A stretch of DNA of 64,000 nt from Delphinus delphis. Lineage: Eukaryota > Chordata > Mammalia > Artiodactyla > Delphinidae. This document shows positions 25,451 to 37,620 of the stretch, piece after piece. The translations under genes and the position numbers were made by a program. Where the stretch lies: contig NC_082698.1 in the NCBI RefSeq assembly GCF_949987515.2, positions 17,501 through 81,500 of the forward strand, written 5' to 3'. The stretch's first letter is position 1. The number at the start of each line of letters is the position of its first letter. Below the pieces are notes generated by a model. It was not told the origin of the DNA and did not search any database. It saw only the letters and a list, made by a program, of their open reading frames with translations.

Positions 25451-27969
25451 CCGACCCTAACCCTAACCCTAGCCCGAACCCTAACCCTAACCCTTCCCCG
25501 AAGCCTGACCCTCACCCGTCCCATAATCCTGACCCGTACGCTAAGGCTAACCCGCGTCCTCACACGTACGCTCCCCCTAAAGCGTTGTCGTACCCTCACC
25601 TGGACCCTAAACCGTCCCCGTCCCCTAACCCTAACCCTAGCCCGAACCCTAACCCTAACCCTTCCCCAAAGCCTGACCCTCACCCGTCCCCTAATCCTAA
25701 CCCGTACGCGAACGCTAACCAGCGCCCTCACACGTACACTCCCCCTAAAGCGTTGTCGTACCCTCACCTGGACCCTAAACCGTCCCCGTCCCCTAACCCT
25801 AACCCTGCCCCGAAGCCTAACCCTAACCCTGCCCCGAAGCCTGACCCTCATCCGTCCCCTAATCCTAACCCGTACGCTAACGCTAACCCGTGCCCTCACA
25901 CGTACGCTCCACCTAAAGCGTTGTCTTACCCTCACCTGGACCCTAAACCGTCCCCATCCCCGAACCCTAACCCTAGCCCGAACCCTAACCCTAACACTTC
26001 CCCGAAGCCTGACCCTCACCCGTCCCCTAATCCTAACCCGTACGCTAACGCTAACACGCACCCTCACACGTACGCTCCCCCTAAAGCGTTGTCGTACCCT
26101 CACCTGGACCCTAAACCGTCCCCGTCGCCTAACCCTAACCCTAGCCCGAACCCTAACCCTAACCCTTCCCCGAAGCCTGACCCTCACCAGTCCCCTAATC
26201 CTAACCCGTACACTAACGCTAACCCGCACCCTCACACGTACGCTCCCCCTATAGTGTTGTCGTACCCTCACTTAGACCATAAACCGTCCCCGTCCCCTAA
26301 CCCTAACCCTAGCCCGAACCCTAAACCTAACCCTTCCCCGAAGCCTGACCCTCACCCGTCCCCTAATCCTAACCCGTACGCTAACGCTAACCCGCGCCCT
26401 CACACGTACGTTCCCCCTAAAGCGTTGTCGTACCCTCACCTGGGCCCTAAACCGTCCCCGTCCCCTAACCCTAACCCTAGCCCGAACCCTAACCCTAACC
26501 CTTCCCCGAAGCCTGACACTCACCCGTCCCTTAATCCTTACCCGGACGCTAACGCTAACCCGCGCCCTCACACGTACGCTCCCCCTAAAGTGTTTTCTTA
26601 CCCTCACCTGGACCCTAAACCGTCCCCGTCCCCTAACGCTAACCCTAGCCCGAACCCTATCCCTAACCCTTCCCCGAAGCCTGACCCTCACCCGTCCCCT
26701 AATCCTAACCCGTACGCTAACGCGAACCCGCGCCCTCACACGTACGCTCCCCCTAAAGCGTTGTCGTACCCTCACCTGGACCCTAAACCGTCCCCGTCCC
26801 CTAACCCTAACCCTAGCCCGAACCCTAACCCTAACACTTCCCCGAAGTCTGACCCTCACCCGTCCCCTAATCCTAACCCGTACGCTAACGCGAACCCACG
26901 CCCTCACACGTACGCTCCCCCTAAAGCGTTGTCGTACCCTCACCTGGACCCTAAAGCGTCCCCGTCCCCGTCCCCTAACCCTAGCCCGAACCTTAACCCT
27001 AAACCTTCCCCCAAGACTGACCCTCACCCGTCCCCTAATCCTAACCCGTACCTTAACGCTGACCAGCGCTCTCACACGTACGCTCCCCCTAAAGCGTTGT
27101 CGTACCCTCACCTGGACCCTAAACCGTCCCCATCCCCTAACCCTAACCCTAGCCCGAACCCTAACCCTAACCCTTCCCCGAAGCCTGACCCTCACCTGTC
27201 CCCTAATCCTAACCCGTACGCTGACGCTAACCCGCGCCCTCACACGTACGCTCCCCCTAAAGCGTTGTCGTACCCTCACCTGGACCCTAAACCGTCCCCG
27301 TCCCCTAACCCTAACCCTAGCCCGAGCCCTAACCCTAACCCTTCCCCGAAGCCTGACCCTCACCCGTCCCCTAATCCTAACCCGTACGCGAACGCTAACC
27401 CGCGCCCTCACACGTACGCTCCCCCTAAAGCGTTGTCGTACCCTCACCTGGACCCTAAACCGTCCCCATCCCCTAACCGTAACCCTAGCCCGAACCCTAA
27501 CCCTAACCCTTCCCCGAAGCCTGACCCTCACCCGTGCCGTAATCCTAAACCGTACGTGAACGCTAAACCACGCCCTCACACGTACGCTCCCCCTAATGCA
27601 TTGTCGTACCCTCACCTGGACCCTAAACCGTCCCCGTCCCCTAACCCTAACCCTAGCCCGAACCCTAACCCTAACCCTTCCCCGAAGCCTGACCCTCACC
27701 CGTCCCCTAATCCTAAACCGTACGCGAACGCTAAACCGCGCCCTCACACGTACGCTCCCCCTAAAGCGTTGCTGTACCCTCACCTGGACCCTAAACCGTC
27801 CCCGTCCCCTAAACCTAACCCTAGCCTGAACCCTAACCCTAACCCTTCCCCGAAGCCTGACCCTCACCCGTCCCCTAATCCTAACCCGAAAGCTAACACT
27901 AACCCGCGCCCTCACACGTAGGCTCCCCCTGAAGCGTTGCCGTACCCTCACCTGGACCCTAAACCGTCC
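25451..27969 (+). repeat. HOR unit, 15-mer (2519 bp)
   Basis: This unit runs between two gtccccgaccctaac markers. Its length is 15 x 168 - 1 bp, and the only net length change is the 1-bp loss in the marker. The unit holds cctgccccgaagcc twice in one monomer (about 25805 and 25829), cctatagtgttg, acctgggcccta, aaagtgttttc and ccccgtccccgtccc (about 26958), in that order. The next HORs repeat these landmarks with whole monomers added or removed. Confidence 0.88.
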
Positions 27970-30900
27970 CCGACCCTAACCCTAACCCTAGCCCGAACCC
28001 TAACCCTAACCCTTCCCCGAAGCCTGACCCTCACCCGTCCCATAATCCTGACCCGTACGCTAAGGCTAACCCGCGTCCTCACACGTACGCTCCCCCTAAA
28101 GCGTTGTCGTACCCTCACCTGGACCCTAAACCGTCCCCGTCCCCTAACCCTAACCCTAGCCCGAACCCTAACCCTAACCCTTCCCCAAAGCCTGACCCTC
28201 ACCCGTCCCCTAATCCTAACCCGTACGCGAACGCTAACCAGCGCCCTCACACGTACACTCCCCCTAAAGCGTTGTCGTACCCTCACCTGGACCCTAAACC
28301 GTCCCCGTCCCCTAACCCTAACCCTGCCCCGAAGCCTAACCCTAACCCTGCCCCGAAGCCTGACCCTCATCCGTCCCCTAATCCTAACCCGTACGCTAAC
28401 GCTAACCCGTGCCCTCACACGTACGCTCCACCTAAAGCGTTGTCTTACCCTCACCTGGACCCTAAACCGTCCCCATCCCCGAACCCTAACCCTAGCCCGA
28501 ACCCTAACCCTAACACTTCCCCGAAGCCTGACCCTCACCCGTCCCCTAATCCTAACCCGTACGCTAACGCTAACCTGCGCCCTCACACGTACGTTCCCCC
28601 TAAAGCGTTGTCGTACCCTCACCTGGGCCCTAAACCGTCCCCGTCCCCTAACCCTAACCCTAGCCCGAACCCTAACCCTAACCCTTCCCCGAAGCCTGAC
28701 ACTCACCCGTCCCTTAATCCTTACCCGTACGCTAACGCTAACCCGCGCCCTCACACGTACGCTCCCCCTAAAGTGTTTTCTTACCCTCACCTGGACCCTA
28801 AACCGTCCCCGTCCCCTAACGCTAACCCTAGCCCGAACCCTATCCCTAACCCTTCCCCGAAGCCTGACCCTCACCCGTCCCCTAATCCTAACCCGTACGC
28901 TAACGCTAACCCGCGCCCTCACACGTACGCTCCCCCTAAAGCATTGTCGTACCCTCACCTGGACCCTAAACCGTCCCCGTCCCCTAACCCTAACCCTAGC
29001 CCGAACCCTAACCCTAACACTTCCCCGAAGTCTGACCCTCACCCGTCCCCTAATCCTAACCCGTACGCTAACGCGAACCCACGCCCTCACACGTACGCTC
29101 CCCCTAAAGCGTTGTCGTACCCTCACCTGGACCCTAAAGCGTCCCCGTCCCCGTCCCCTAACCCTAGCCCGAACCTTAACCCTAAACCTTCCCCCAAGAC
29201 TGACCCTCACCCGTCCCCTAATCCTAACCCGTACCTTAACGCTGACCAGCGCTCTCACACGTACGCTCCCCCTAAAGCGTTGTCGTACCCTCACCTGGAC
29301 CCTAAACCGTCCCCATCCCCTAACCCTAACCCTAGCCCGAACCCTAACCCTAACCCTTCCCCGAAGCCTGACCCTCACCTGTCCCCTAATCCTAACCCGT
29401 ACGCTGACGCTAACCCGCGCCCTCACACGTACACTCCCCCTAAAGCGTTGTCGTACCCTCACCTGGACCCTAAACCGTCCCCGTCCCCTAACCCTAACCC
29501 TGCCCCGAAGCCTAACCCTAACCCTGCCCCGAAGCCTGACCCTCATCCGTCCCCTAATCCTAACCCGTACGCTAACGCTAACCCGTGCCCTCACACGTAC
29601 GCTCCACCTAAAGCGTTGTCTTACCCTCACCTGGACCCTAAACCGTCCCCATCCCCGAACCCTAACCCTAGCCCGAACCCTAACCCTAACACTTCCCCGA
29701 AGCCTGACCCTCACCCGTCCCCTAATCCTAACCCGTACGCTAACGCTAACACGCACCCTCACACGTACGCTCCCCCTAAAGCGTTGTCGTACCCTCACCT
29801 GGACCCTAAACCGTCCCCGTCGCCTAACCCTAACCCTAGCCCGAACCCTAACCCTAACCCTTCCCCGAAGCCTGACCCTCACCAGTCCCCTAATCCTAAC
29901 CCGTACGCTAACGCTAACCCGCACCCTCACACGTACGCTCCCCCTATAGTGTTGTCGTACCCTCACTTAGACCATAAACCGTCCCCGTCCCCTAACCCTA
30001 ACCCTAGCCCGAACCCTAAACCTAACCCTTCCCCGAAGCCTGACCCTCACCCGTCCCCTAATCCTAACCCGTACGCTAACGCTAACCCGCGCCCTCACAC
30101 GTACGTTCCCCCTAAAGCGTTGTCGTACCCTCACCTTGGCCCTAAACCGTCCCCGTCCCCTAACCCTAACCCTAGCCCGAACCCTAACCCTAACCCTTCC
30201 CCGAAGCCTGACACTCACCCGTCCCTTAATCCTTACCCGTACGCTAACGCTAACCCGCGCCCTCACACGTACGCTCCCCCTAAAGTGTTTTCTTACCCTC
30301 ACCTGGACCCTAAACCGTCCCCGTCCCCTAACGCTAACCCTAGCCCGAACCCTATCCCTAACCCTTCCCCGAAGCCTGACCCTCACCCGTCCCCTAATCC
30401 TAACCCGTACGCTAACGCTAACCCGCGCCCTCACACGTACGCTCCCCCTAAAGCGTTGTCGTACCCTCACCTGGACCCTAAACCGTCCCCGTCCCCTAAC
30501 CCTAACCCTAGCCCGAACCCTAACCCTAACCCTTCCCCGACCTGACCCTCACCCGTCCCCTAATCCTAACCCGTACGCGAACGCTAACCCACGCCCTCAC
30601 ACGTACGCTCCCCCTAAAGCGTTGTCGTACCCTCACCTGGACCCTAAACCGTCCCCGTCCCCTAACCCTAACCCTAGCCCGAGCCCTAACCCTAACCCTT
30701 CCCCGAAGCCTGACCCTCACCCGTCCCCTAATCCTAACCCGTACGCGAACGCTAACCCGCGCCCTCACACGTACGCTCCCCCTAAAGCGTTGTCGTACCC
30801 TCACCTGGACCCTAAACCGTCCCCATTCCCTAACCGTAACCCTAGCCCGAACCCTAACCCTAACCCTTCCCCGAAGCCTGACCCTCACCCGTCCCCTAAT

Positions 30901-31158
30901 CCTAAACCGTACGCGAACGCTAAACCGCGCCCTCACACGTACGCTCCCCCTAAAGCGTTGCTGTACCCTCACCTGGACCCTAAACCGTCCCCGTCCCCTA
31001 AACCTAACCCTAGCCCGAACCCTAACCCTAACCCTTCCCCGAAGCCTGACCCTCACCCGTCCCCTAATCCTAACCCGAAAGCTAACACTAACCCGCGCCC
31101 TCACACGTAGGCTCCCCCTGAAGCGTTGCCGTACCCTCACCTGGACCCTAAACCGTCC
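27970..31158 (+). repeat. HOR unit, 19-mer (3189 bp)
   Basis: Length 19 x 168 - 3 bp: -1 from the marker and -2 from ccccgacctgacc near 30538. The monomer pair around cctgccccgaagcc occurs twice in this unit (about 28323 and 29501), and so does the acctgggcccta-type monomer (about 28621 and 30133, the second reading accttggccc). The unit thus contains an internal duplication of part of the neighbouring 15-mer. Confidence 0.85.
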
Positions 31159-34100
31159 CCGACCCTAACCCTAACCCTAGCCCGAACCCTAACCCTAACC
31201 CTTCCCCGAAGCCTGACCCTCACCCGTCCCATAATCCTGACCCGTACGCTAAGGCTAACCCGCGTCCTCACACGTACGCTCCCCCTAAAGCGTTGTCGTA
31301 CCCTCACCTGGACCCTAAACCGTCCCCGTCCCCTAACCCTAACCCTAGCCCGAACCCTAACCCTAACCCTTCCCCAAAGCCTGACCCTCACCCGTCCCCT
31401 AATCCTAACCCGTACGCGAACGCTAACCAGCGCCCTCACACGTACACTCCCCCTAAAGCGTTGTCGTACCCTCACCTGGACCCTAAACCGTCCCCGTCCC
31501 CTAACCCTAACCCTGCCCCGAAGCCTAACCCTAACCCTGCCCCGAAGCCTGACCCTCATCCGTCCCCTAATCCTAACCCGTACGCTAACGCTAACCCGTG
31601 CCCTCACACGTACGCTCCACCTAAAGCGTTGTCTTACCCTCACCTGGACCCTAAACCGTCCCCATCCCCGAACCCTAACCCTAGCCCGAACCCTAACCCT
31701 AACACTTCCCCGAAGCCTGACCCTCACCCGTCCCCTAATCCTAACCCGTACGCTAACGCTAACACGCACCCTCACACGTACGCTCCCCCTAAAGCGTTGT
31801 CGTACCCTCACCTGGACCCTAAACCGTCCCCGTCGCCTAACCCTAACCCTAGCCCGAACCCTAACCCTAACCCTTCCCCGAAGCCTGACCCTCACCTGTC
31901 CCCTAATCCTAACCCGTACGCTAACGCTAACCCGCACCCTCACATGTACGCTCCCCCTATAGTGTTGTCGTACCCTCACTTAGACCATAAACCGTCCCCG
32001 TCCCCTAACCCTAACCCTAGCCCGAACCCTAAACCTAACCCTTCCCCGAAGCCTGACCCTCACCCGTCCCCTAATCCTAACCCGTACGCTAACGCTAACC
32101 CGCGCCCTCACACGTACGTTCCCCCTAAAGCGTTGTCGTACCCTCACCTGGGCCCTAAACCGTCCCCGTCCCCTAACCCTAACCCTAGCCCGAACCCTAA
32201 CCCTAACCCTTCCCCGAAGCCTGACACTCACCCGTCCCTTAATCCTTACCCGTACGCTAACGCTAACCCGCGCCCTCACACGTACGCTCCCCCTAAAGTG
32301 TTTTCTTACCCTCACCTGGACCCTAAACCGTCCCCGTCCCCTAACGCTAACCCTAGCCCGAACCCTATCCCTAACCCTTCCCCGAAGCCTGACCCTCACC
32401 CGTCCCCTAATCCTAACCCGTACGCTAACGCGAACCCGCGCCCTCACACGTACGCTCCCCCTAAAGCGTTGTCGTACCCTCACCTGGACCCTAAACCGTC
32501 CCCGTCCCCTAACCCTAACCCTAGCCCGAACCCTAACCCTAACACTTCCCCGAAGTCTGACCCTCACCCGTCCCCTAATCCTAACCCGTACGCTAACGCG
32601 AACCCACGCCCTCACACGTACGCTCCCCCTAAAGCGTTGTCGTACCCTCACCTGGACCCTAAAGCGTCCCCGTCCCCGTCCCCTAACCCTAGCCCGAACC
32701 TTAACCCTAAACCTTCCCCCAAGACTGACCCTCACCCGTCCCCTAATCCTAACCCGTACCTTAACGCTGACCAGCGCTCTCACACGTACGCTCCCCCTAA
32801 AGCGTTGTCGTACCCTCACCTGGACCCTAAACCGTCCCCATCCCCTAACCCTAACCCTAGCCCGAACCCTAACCCTAACCCTTCCCCGAAGCCTGACGCT
32901 CACCTGTCCCCTAATCCTAACCCGTACGCTGACGCTAACCCGCGCCCTCACACGTACGCTCCCCCTAAAGCGTTGTCGTACCCTCACCTGGACCCTAAAC
33001 CGTCCCCGTCCCCTAACCCTAACCCTAGCCCGAACCCTAACCCTAACCCTTCCCCGAAGCCTGACCCTCACCCGTCCCCTAATCCTAACCCGTACGCTAA
33101 CGCTAACCCGCGCCCTCACACGTACGCTCCCCCTAAAGCGTTGTCATACCCTCACCTGGACCCTAAAGCATCTCCGTCCCCTAACCCTAACCCTAGCCCG
33201 AAACCTAACCCTAACCCTAACCCTTCCCGGAAGCCTGACCCTCACCCGTCCCCTAATCCTAACCCGTACGCTAACACTAACCCATGCCCGCACACGTACG
33301 CTCCCCCTAAAGCGTTGTAGTACCCTCACCTGGACCCTAAACCGTCCCCGTCCCCTAACACTAACCCTAGCCCGAACCCTAACCCTAACCCTCCCCGAAG
33401 CCTGACCCTCACCCGTCCCCTAATCCTAACCCGTACGCTAAGGCTAACCCGCGCCCTCACACGTACGCTCCCCCTAAAGCGTTGTCGTACCCTCACCTGG
33501 ACCCTACACCGTCCCCGTCCCCTAACCCTAACCCTAGCCCGAATCCTAACCCTAACCCTTCCCCGAAGCCTGACCCTCACCCGTCCCCTAATCCTAACCC
33601 GTACGCGAACGCTAACCAGCGCCCTCACACGTACACTCCCCCTAAAGCGTTGTCGTACCCTCACCTGGACCCTAAACCGTCCCCGTCCCCTAACCCTAAC
33701 CCTGCCCCGAAGCCTAACCCTAACCCTGCCCCGAAGCCTGACCCTCATCCGTCCCCTAATCCTAACCCGTACGCTAACGCTAACCCGTGCCCTCACACGT
33801 ACGCTCCACCTAAAGCGTTGTCTTACCCTCACCTGGACCCTAAACCGTCCCCATCCCCGAACCCTAACCCTAGCCCGAACCCTAACCCTAACACTTCCCC
33901 GAAGCCTGACCCTCACCCGTCCCCTAATCCTAACCCGTACGCTAACGCTAACACGCACCCTCACACGTACGCTCCCCCTAAAGCGTTGTCGTACCCTCAC
34001 CTGGACCCTAAACCGTCCCCGTCGCCTAACCCTAACCCTAGCCCGAACCCTAACCCTAACCCTTCCCCGAAGCCTGACCCTCACCAGTCCCCTAATCCTA

Positions 34101-35360
34101 ACCCGTACGCTAACGCTAACCCGCACCCTCACACGTACGCTCCCCCTATAGTGTTGTCGTACCCTCACTTAGACCATAAACCGTCCCCGTCCCCTAACCC
34201 TAACCCTAGCCCGAACCCTAAACCTAACCCTTCCCCGAAGCCTGACCCTCACCCGTCCCCTAATCCTAACCCGTACGCTAACGCTAACCCGCGCCCTCAC
34301 ACGTACGTTCCCCCTAAAGCGTTGTCGTACCCTCACCTGGGCCCTAAACCGTCCCCGTCCCCTAACCCTAACCCTAGCCCGAACCCTAACCCTAACCCTT
34401 CCCCGAAGCCTGACACTCACCCGTCCCTTAATCCTTACCCGTACGCTAACGCTAACCCGCGCCCTCACACGTACGCTCCCCCTAAAGTGTTTTCTTACCC
34501 TCACCTGGACCCTAAACCGTCCCCGTCCCCTAACGCTAACCCTAGCCCGAACCCTATCCCTAACCCTTCCCCGAAGCCTGACCCTCACCCGTCCCCTAAT
34601 CCTAACCCGTACGCTAACGCTAACCCGCGCCCTCACACGTACGCTCCCCCTAAAGCGTTGTCGTACCCTCACCTGGACCCTAAACCGTCCCCGTCCCCTA
34701 ACCCTAACCCTAGCCCGAACCCTAACCCTAACCCTTCCCCGACCTGACCCTCACCCGTCCCCTAATCCTAACCCGTACGCGAACGCTAACCCACGCCCTC
34801 ACACGTACGCTCCCCCTAAAGCGTTGTCGTACCCTCACCTGGACCCTAAACCGTCCCCGTCCCCTAACCCTAACCCTAGCCCGAGCCCTAACCCTAACCC
34901 TTCCCCGAAGCCTGACCCTCACCCGTCCCCTAATCCTAAACCGTACGCGAACGCTAACCCGCGCCCTCACACGTACGCTCCCCCTAAAGCGTTGTCGTAC
35001 CCTCACCTGGACCCTAAACCGTCCCCATCCCCTAACCGTAACCCTAGCCCGAACCCTAACCCTAACCCTTCCCCGAAGCCTGACCCTCACCCGTGCCGTA
35101 ATCCTAAACCGTACGTGAACGCTAAACCACGCCCTCACACGTACGCTCCCCCTAATGCATTGTCGTACCCTCACCTGGACCCTAAACCGTCCCCGTCCCC
35201 TAACCCTAACCCTAGCCCGAACCCTAACCCTAACCCTTCCCCGAAGCCTGACCCTCACCCGTCCCCTAATCCTAACCCGAAAGCTAACACTAACCCGCGC
35301 CCTCACACGTAGGCTCCCCCTGAAGCGTTGCCGTACCCTCACCTGGACCCTAAACCGTCC
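31159..35360 (+). repeat. HOR unit, 25-mer (4202 bp)
   Basis: Length 25 x 168 + 2 bp, explained by -1 at the marker, +6 in a 174-bp monomer near 33200, -1 at aaccctccccgaag near 33391 and -2 at ccccgacctgacc near 34740. A run of monomers starting with the aaccagcgccc landmark occurs at 31293 and again at 33482, 2189 bp apart (13 x 168 + 6 - 1). This is a compound of two smaller HORs. Confidence 0.85.
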
Positions 35361-36163
35361 CCGACCCTAACCCTAACCCTAGCCCGAACCCTAACCCTAA
35401 CCCTTCCCCGAAGCCTGACCCTCACCCGTCCCATAATCCTGACCCGTACGCTAAGGCTAACCCGCGTCCTCACACGTACGCTCCCCCTAAAGCGTTGTCG
35501 TACCCTCACCTGGACCCTAAACCGTCCCCGTCCCCTAACCCTAACCTTAGCCCGAACCCTAACCCTAACCCTTCCCCAAAGCCTGTCCCTCACCCGTCCC
35601 CTAATCCTAACCCGTACGCGAACGCTAACCCGCGCCCTCACACGTACGCTCCCCCTAAAGCGTTGTCGTACCCTCACCTGGACCCTAAACCGTCCCCGTC
35701 CCCTAACCCTAACCCTAGCCCGAACCCTAACCCTAACCCTTCCCCGAAGCCTGACCCTCAGCCGTCCCCTAATCCTAACCCGTACGCTAAGGCTAACCCG
35801 CGCCCTCACACGTACGCTCCCCCTAAAGCGTTGTCGTACCCTCACCTGGACCCTAAAGCGTCCCCGTCCCCTAACCCTAACCCTAGCCCGAACCCTAACC
35901 CTAACCCTTCCCCAAAGCCTGACCCTCACCGGTCCCCTAATCCTAACCCGTACGCGAACGCTAACCCGCGCCCTCACACGTACGCTCCCCCTAAAACGTT
36001 GTCGTACCCTCACCTGGACCCTAAACCGTCCCCGTCCCCTAACCCTAACCCTAGCCCGAACCCTAACCCTAACCCTTCCCCGAAGCCTGACCCTCACACG
36101 TCCCCTAATCCTAACCCGTACGCGAACGCTAACCCGCGTCCTCACACGTACGCTCCCCCTAAA

Positions 36164-37620
36164 GCGTTGCCGTACCCTCACCTGGACCCTAAACCGTCCC
36201 CGTCCCCTAAACCTAACCCTAGCCCGAACCCTAACCCTAACCCTTCCCCGAAACCTGACCCTCACCCGTCCCCTAATCCTAACCCGTACGCTAATACTAA
36301 CCCGCGCCCTCACACGTAGGCTCCCCCTAAAGCGTTGCAGTACCCTCACCTGGACCCTAAACCGTCCCTGTCCCCTAACCCTAACCCTAGCCCGAACCCT
36401 AACCCTAACCCTTCCCCGAAGCCTGACCCTCACCCGTCCCCTAATCCTAACCCGTACGCTAACACTAACCCGCGCCCTCACACGCACGCTCCCCGTAAAG
36501 CGTTGCCATACCCGCACCTGGACCCTAAACTGTCCCCGTACCCTAACCCTAACCCTAGCCCGAACCCTAACCCTAACCCTTCCCCGAAGCCTGACTCTCA
36601 CCCGTCCCATAATCCTAACCCGTACGCTAACACTAACCCGCGCCCTCACCTGCACACTCCCCCTAAAGCGTTGCCGTACCCTCACCTGGACCCTAAACCG
36701 TCCCCGTCCCCTAACCCTAACCCTAGCCCGAACCCTAACCCTAACCCTTCCCCGAATCCTGACCCTCAACCGTCCCCTAATCCTAACCCGTACGCTAACA
36801 CTAACCCGCGCCCTCACACGCACGCTCCCCCTAAAGCGTTGCCGTACCCTCACCTGGACCCTAAACCGTCCCCGTCCCCTAACCCTAACCCTAGCCCGAA
36901 CCCCAACCCTAACCCTTCCCTGAAGCCTGACACTCACCCGTTCCCAAATCCTAACGCGTACGCTCAGACTAACCCGCGCCCTCACACGCACGCTCCCCCT
37001 AAAGCGTTGCCGTACCCTCACCTGGACCCTAAACCGTCCCCGTCCCCTAACCCTAACCCTAGCCCGAACCCTAACCCTAACCCTTCCCCGAAGCCTGACC
37101 CTCACCCATCCCCTAATCCTAACCCGTACGCTAACACTAACCCGCGCCCTCACACGCAGGCTCCCCCGAAAGCGTTGCCGTACCCTCACCTGGACCCTAA
37201 ACCGTCCCCATCCCCTAACCCTAACCCTAGCCCGAACCCTAACCCTAACCCTTCCCCGAAGCCTGACCCTCACCCGTCCCTAATCCTAACCCATACGCTA
37301 ACACTAACCCGCGCCCTCACACGCACGCTCCCCCTAAAGCGTTGCCGTACCCTCACCTGGATCCTAAACCGTCCCCGTCCCCTAACCCTAACCCTAGCCC
37401 GAACCCCAACCCTAACCCTTCCCTGAAGCCTGACCCTCACCCGTCCCCTAATCCTAAACCGTACGCTCAGACTAACCCACGCCCTCACACGCACGCTCCC
37501 CCTAAAGCGTTGCCGTACCCTCACCTGGACCCTAAACCGTCCCCGTCCCCTAACCCTAACCCTAGCCCGAACCCTAACCCTAACCCTTCGCCGAAGCCTG
37601 GCCCTCACCCGTCCCCTAAT
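36164..37620 (+). repeat. Type A island 1 within B
   Basis: About eight or nine type A monomers with variants not seen in the left A blocks: ctccccgtaaagcg, ctcacctgcacactcc, ccgaatcctgaccctcaacc, gctcagactaac and acgcaggctcccccg. It is duplicated at 40978-42170 with an offset of 4692 bp (the ttgcagtaccc monomer is at 36335 and 41027). That offset equals 28 monomers minus 12 bp, and all 12 bp are accounted for by five visible deletions between the two copies. The join to type B on each side is gradual, through hybrid monomers. Confidence 0.8.

Larger units (their letters stand above)
23742..36163 (+). repeat. Type B block 4, irregular 2.5-4.2 kb HORs
   Basis: About 74 type B monomers arranged as near-identical HORs of unequal length. 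The marker gtccccgaccctaac, one base shorter than the usual form, has its ccgacc at 25451, 27970, 31159 and 35361, and once more at 37711 beyond the block. The spacings are 2519, 3189, 4202 and 2350 bp, or 15, 19, 25 and 14 monomers after counting visible indels (the -1 marker itself; -2 at ccccgacctgacc near 24660, 30538 and 34740; +6 near 33200; -1 near 33391; -1 at 37276). A second marker, ccctcacttagaccat, follows cctatagtg (cctatagcg elsewhere) at about 26270, 29965, 31976 and 34166. Confidence 0.85.
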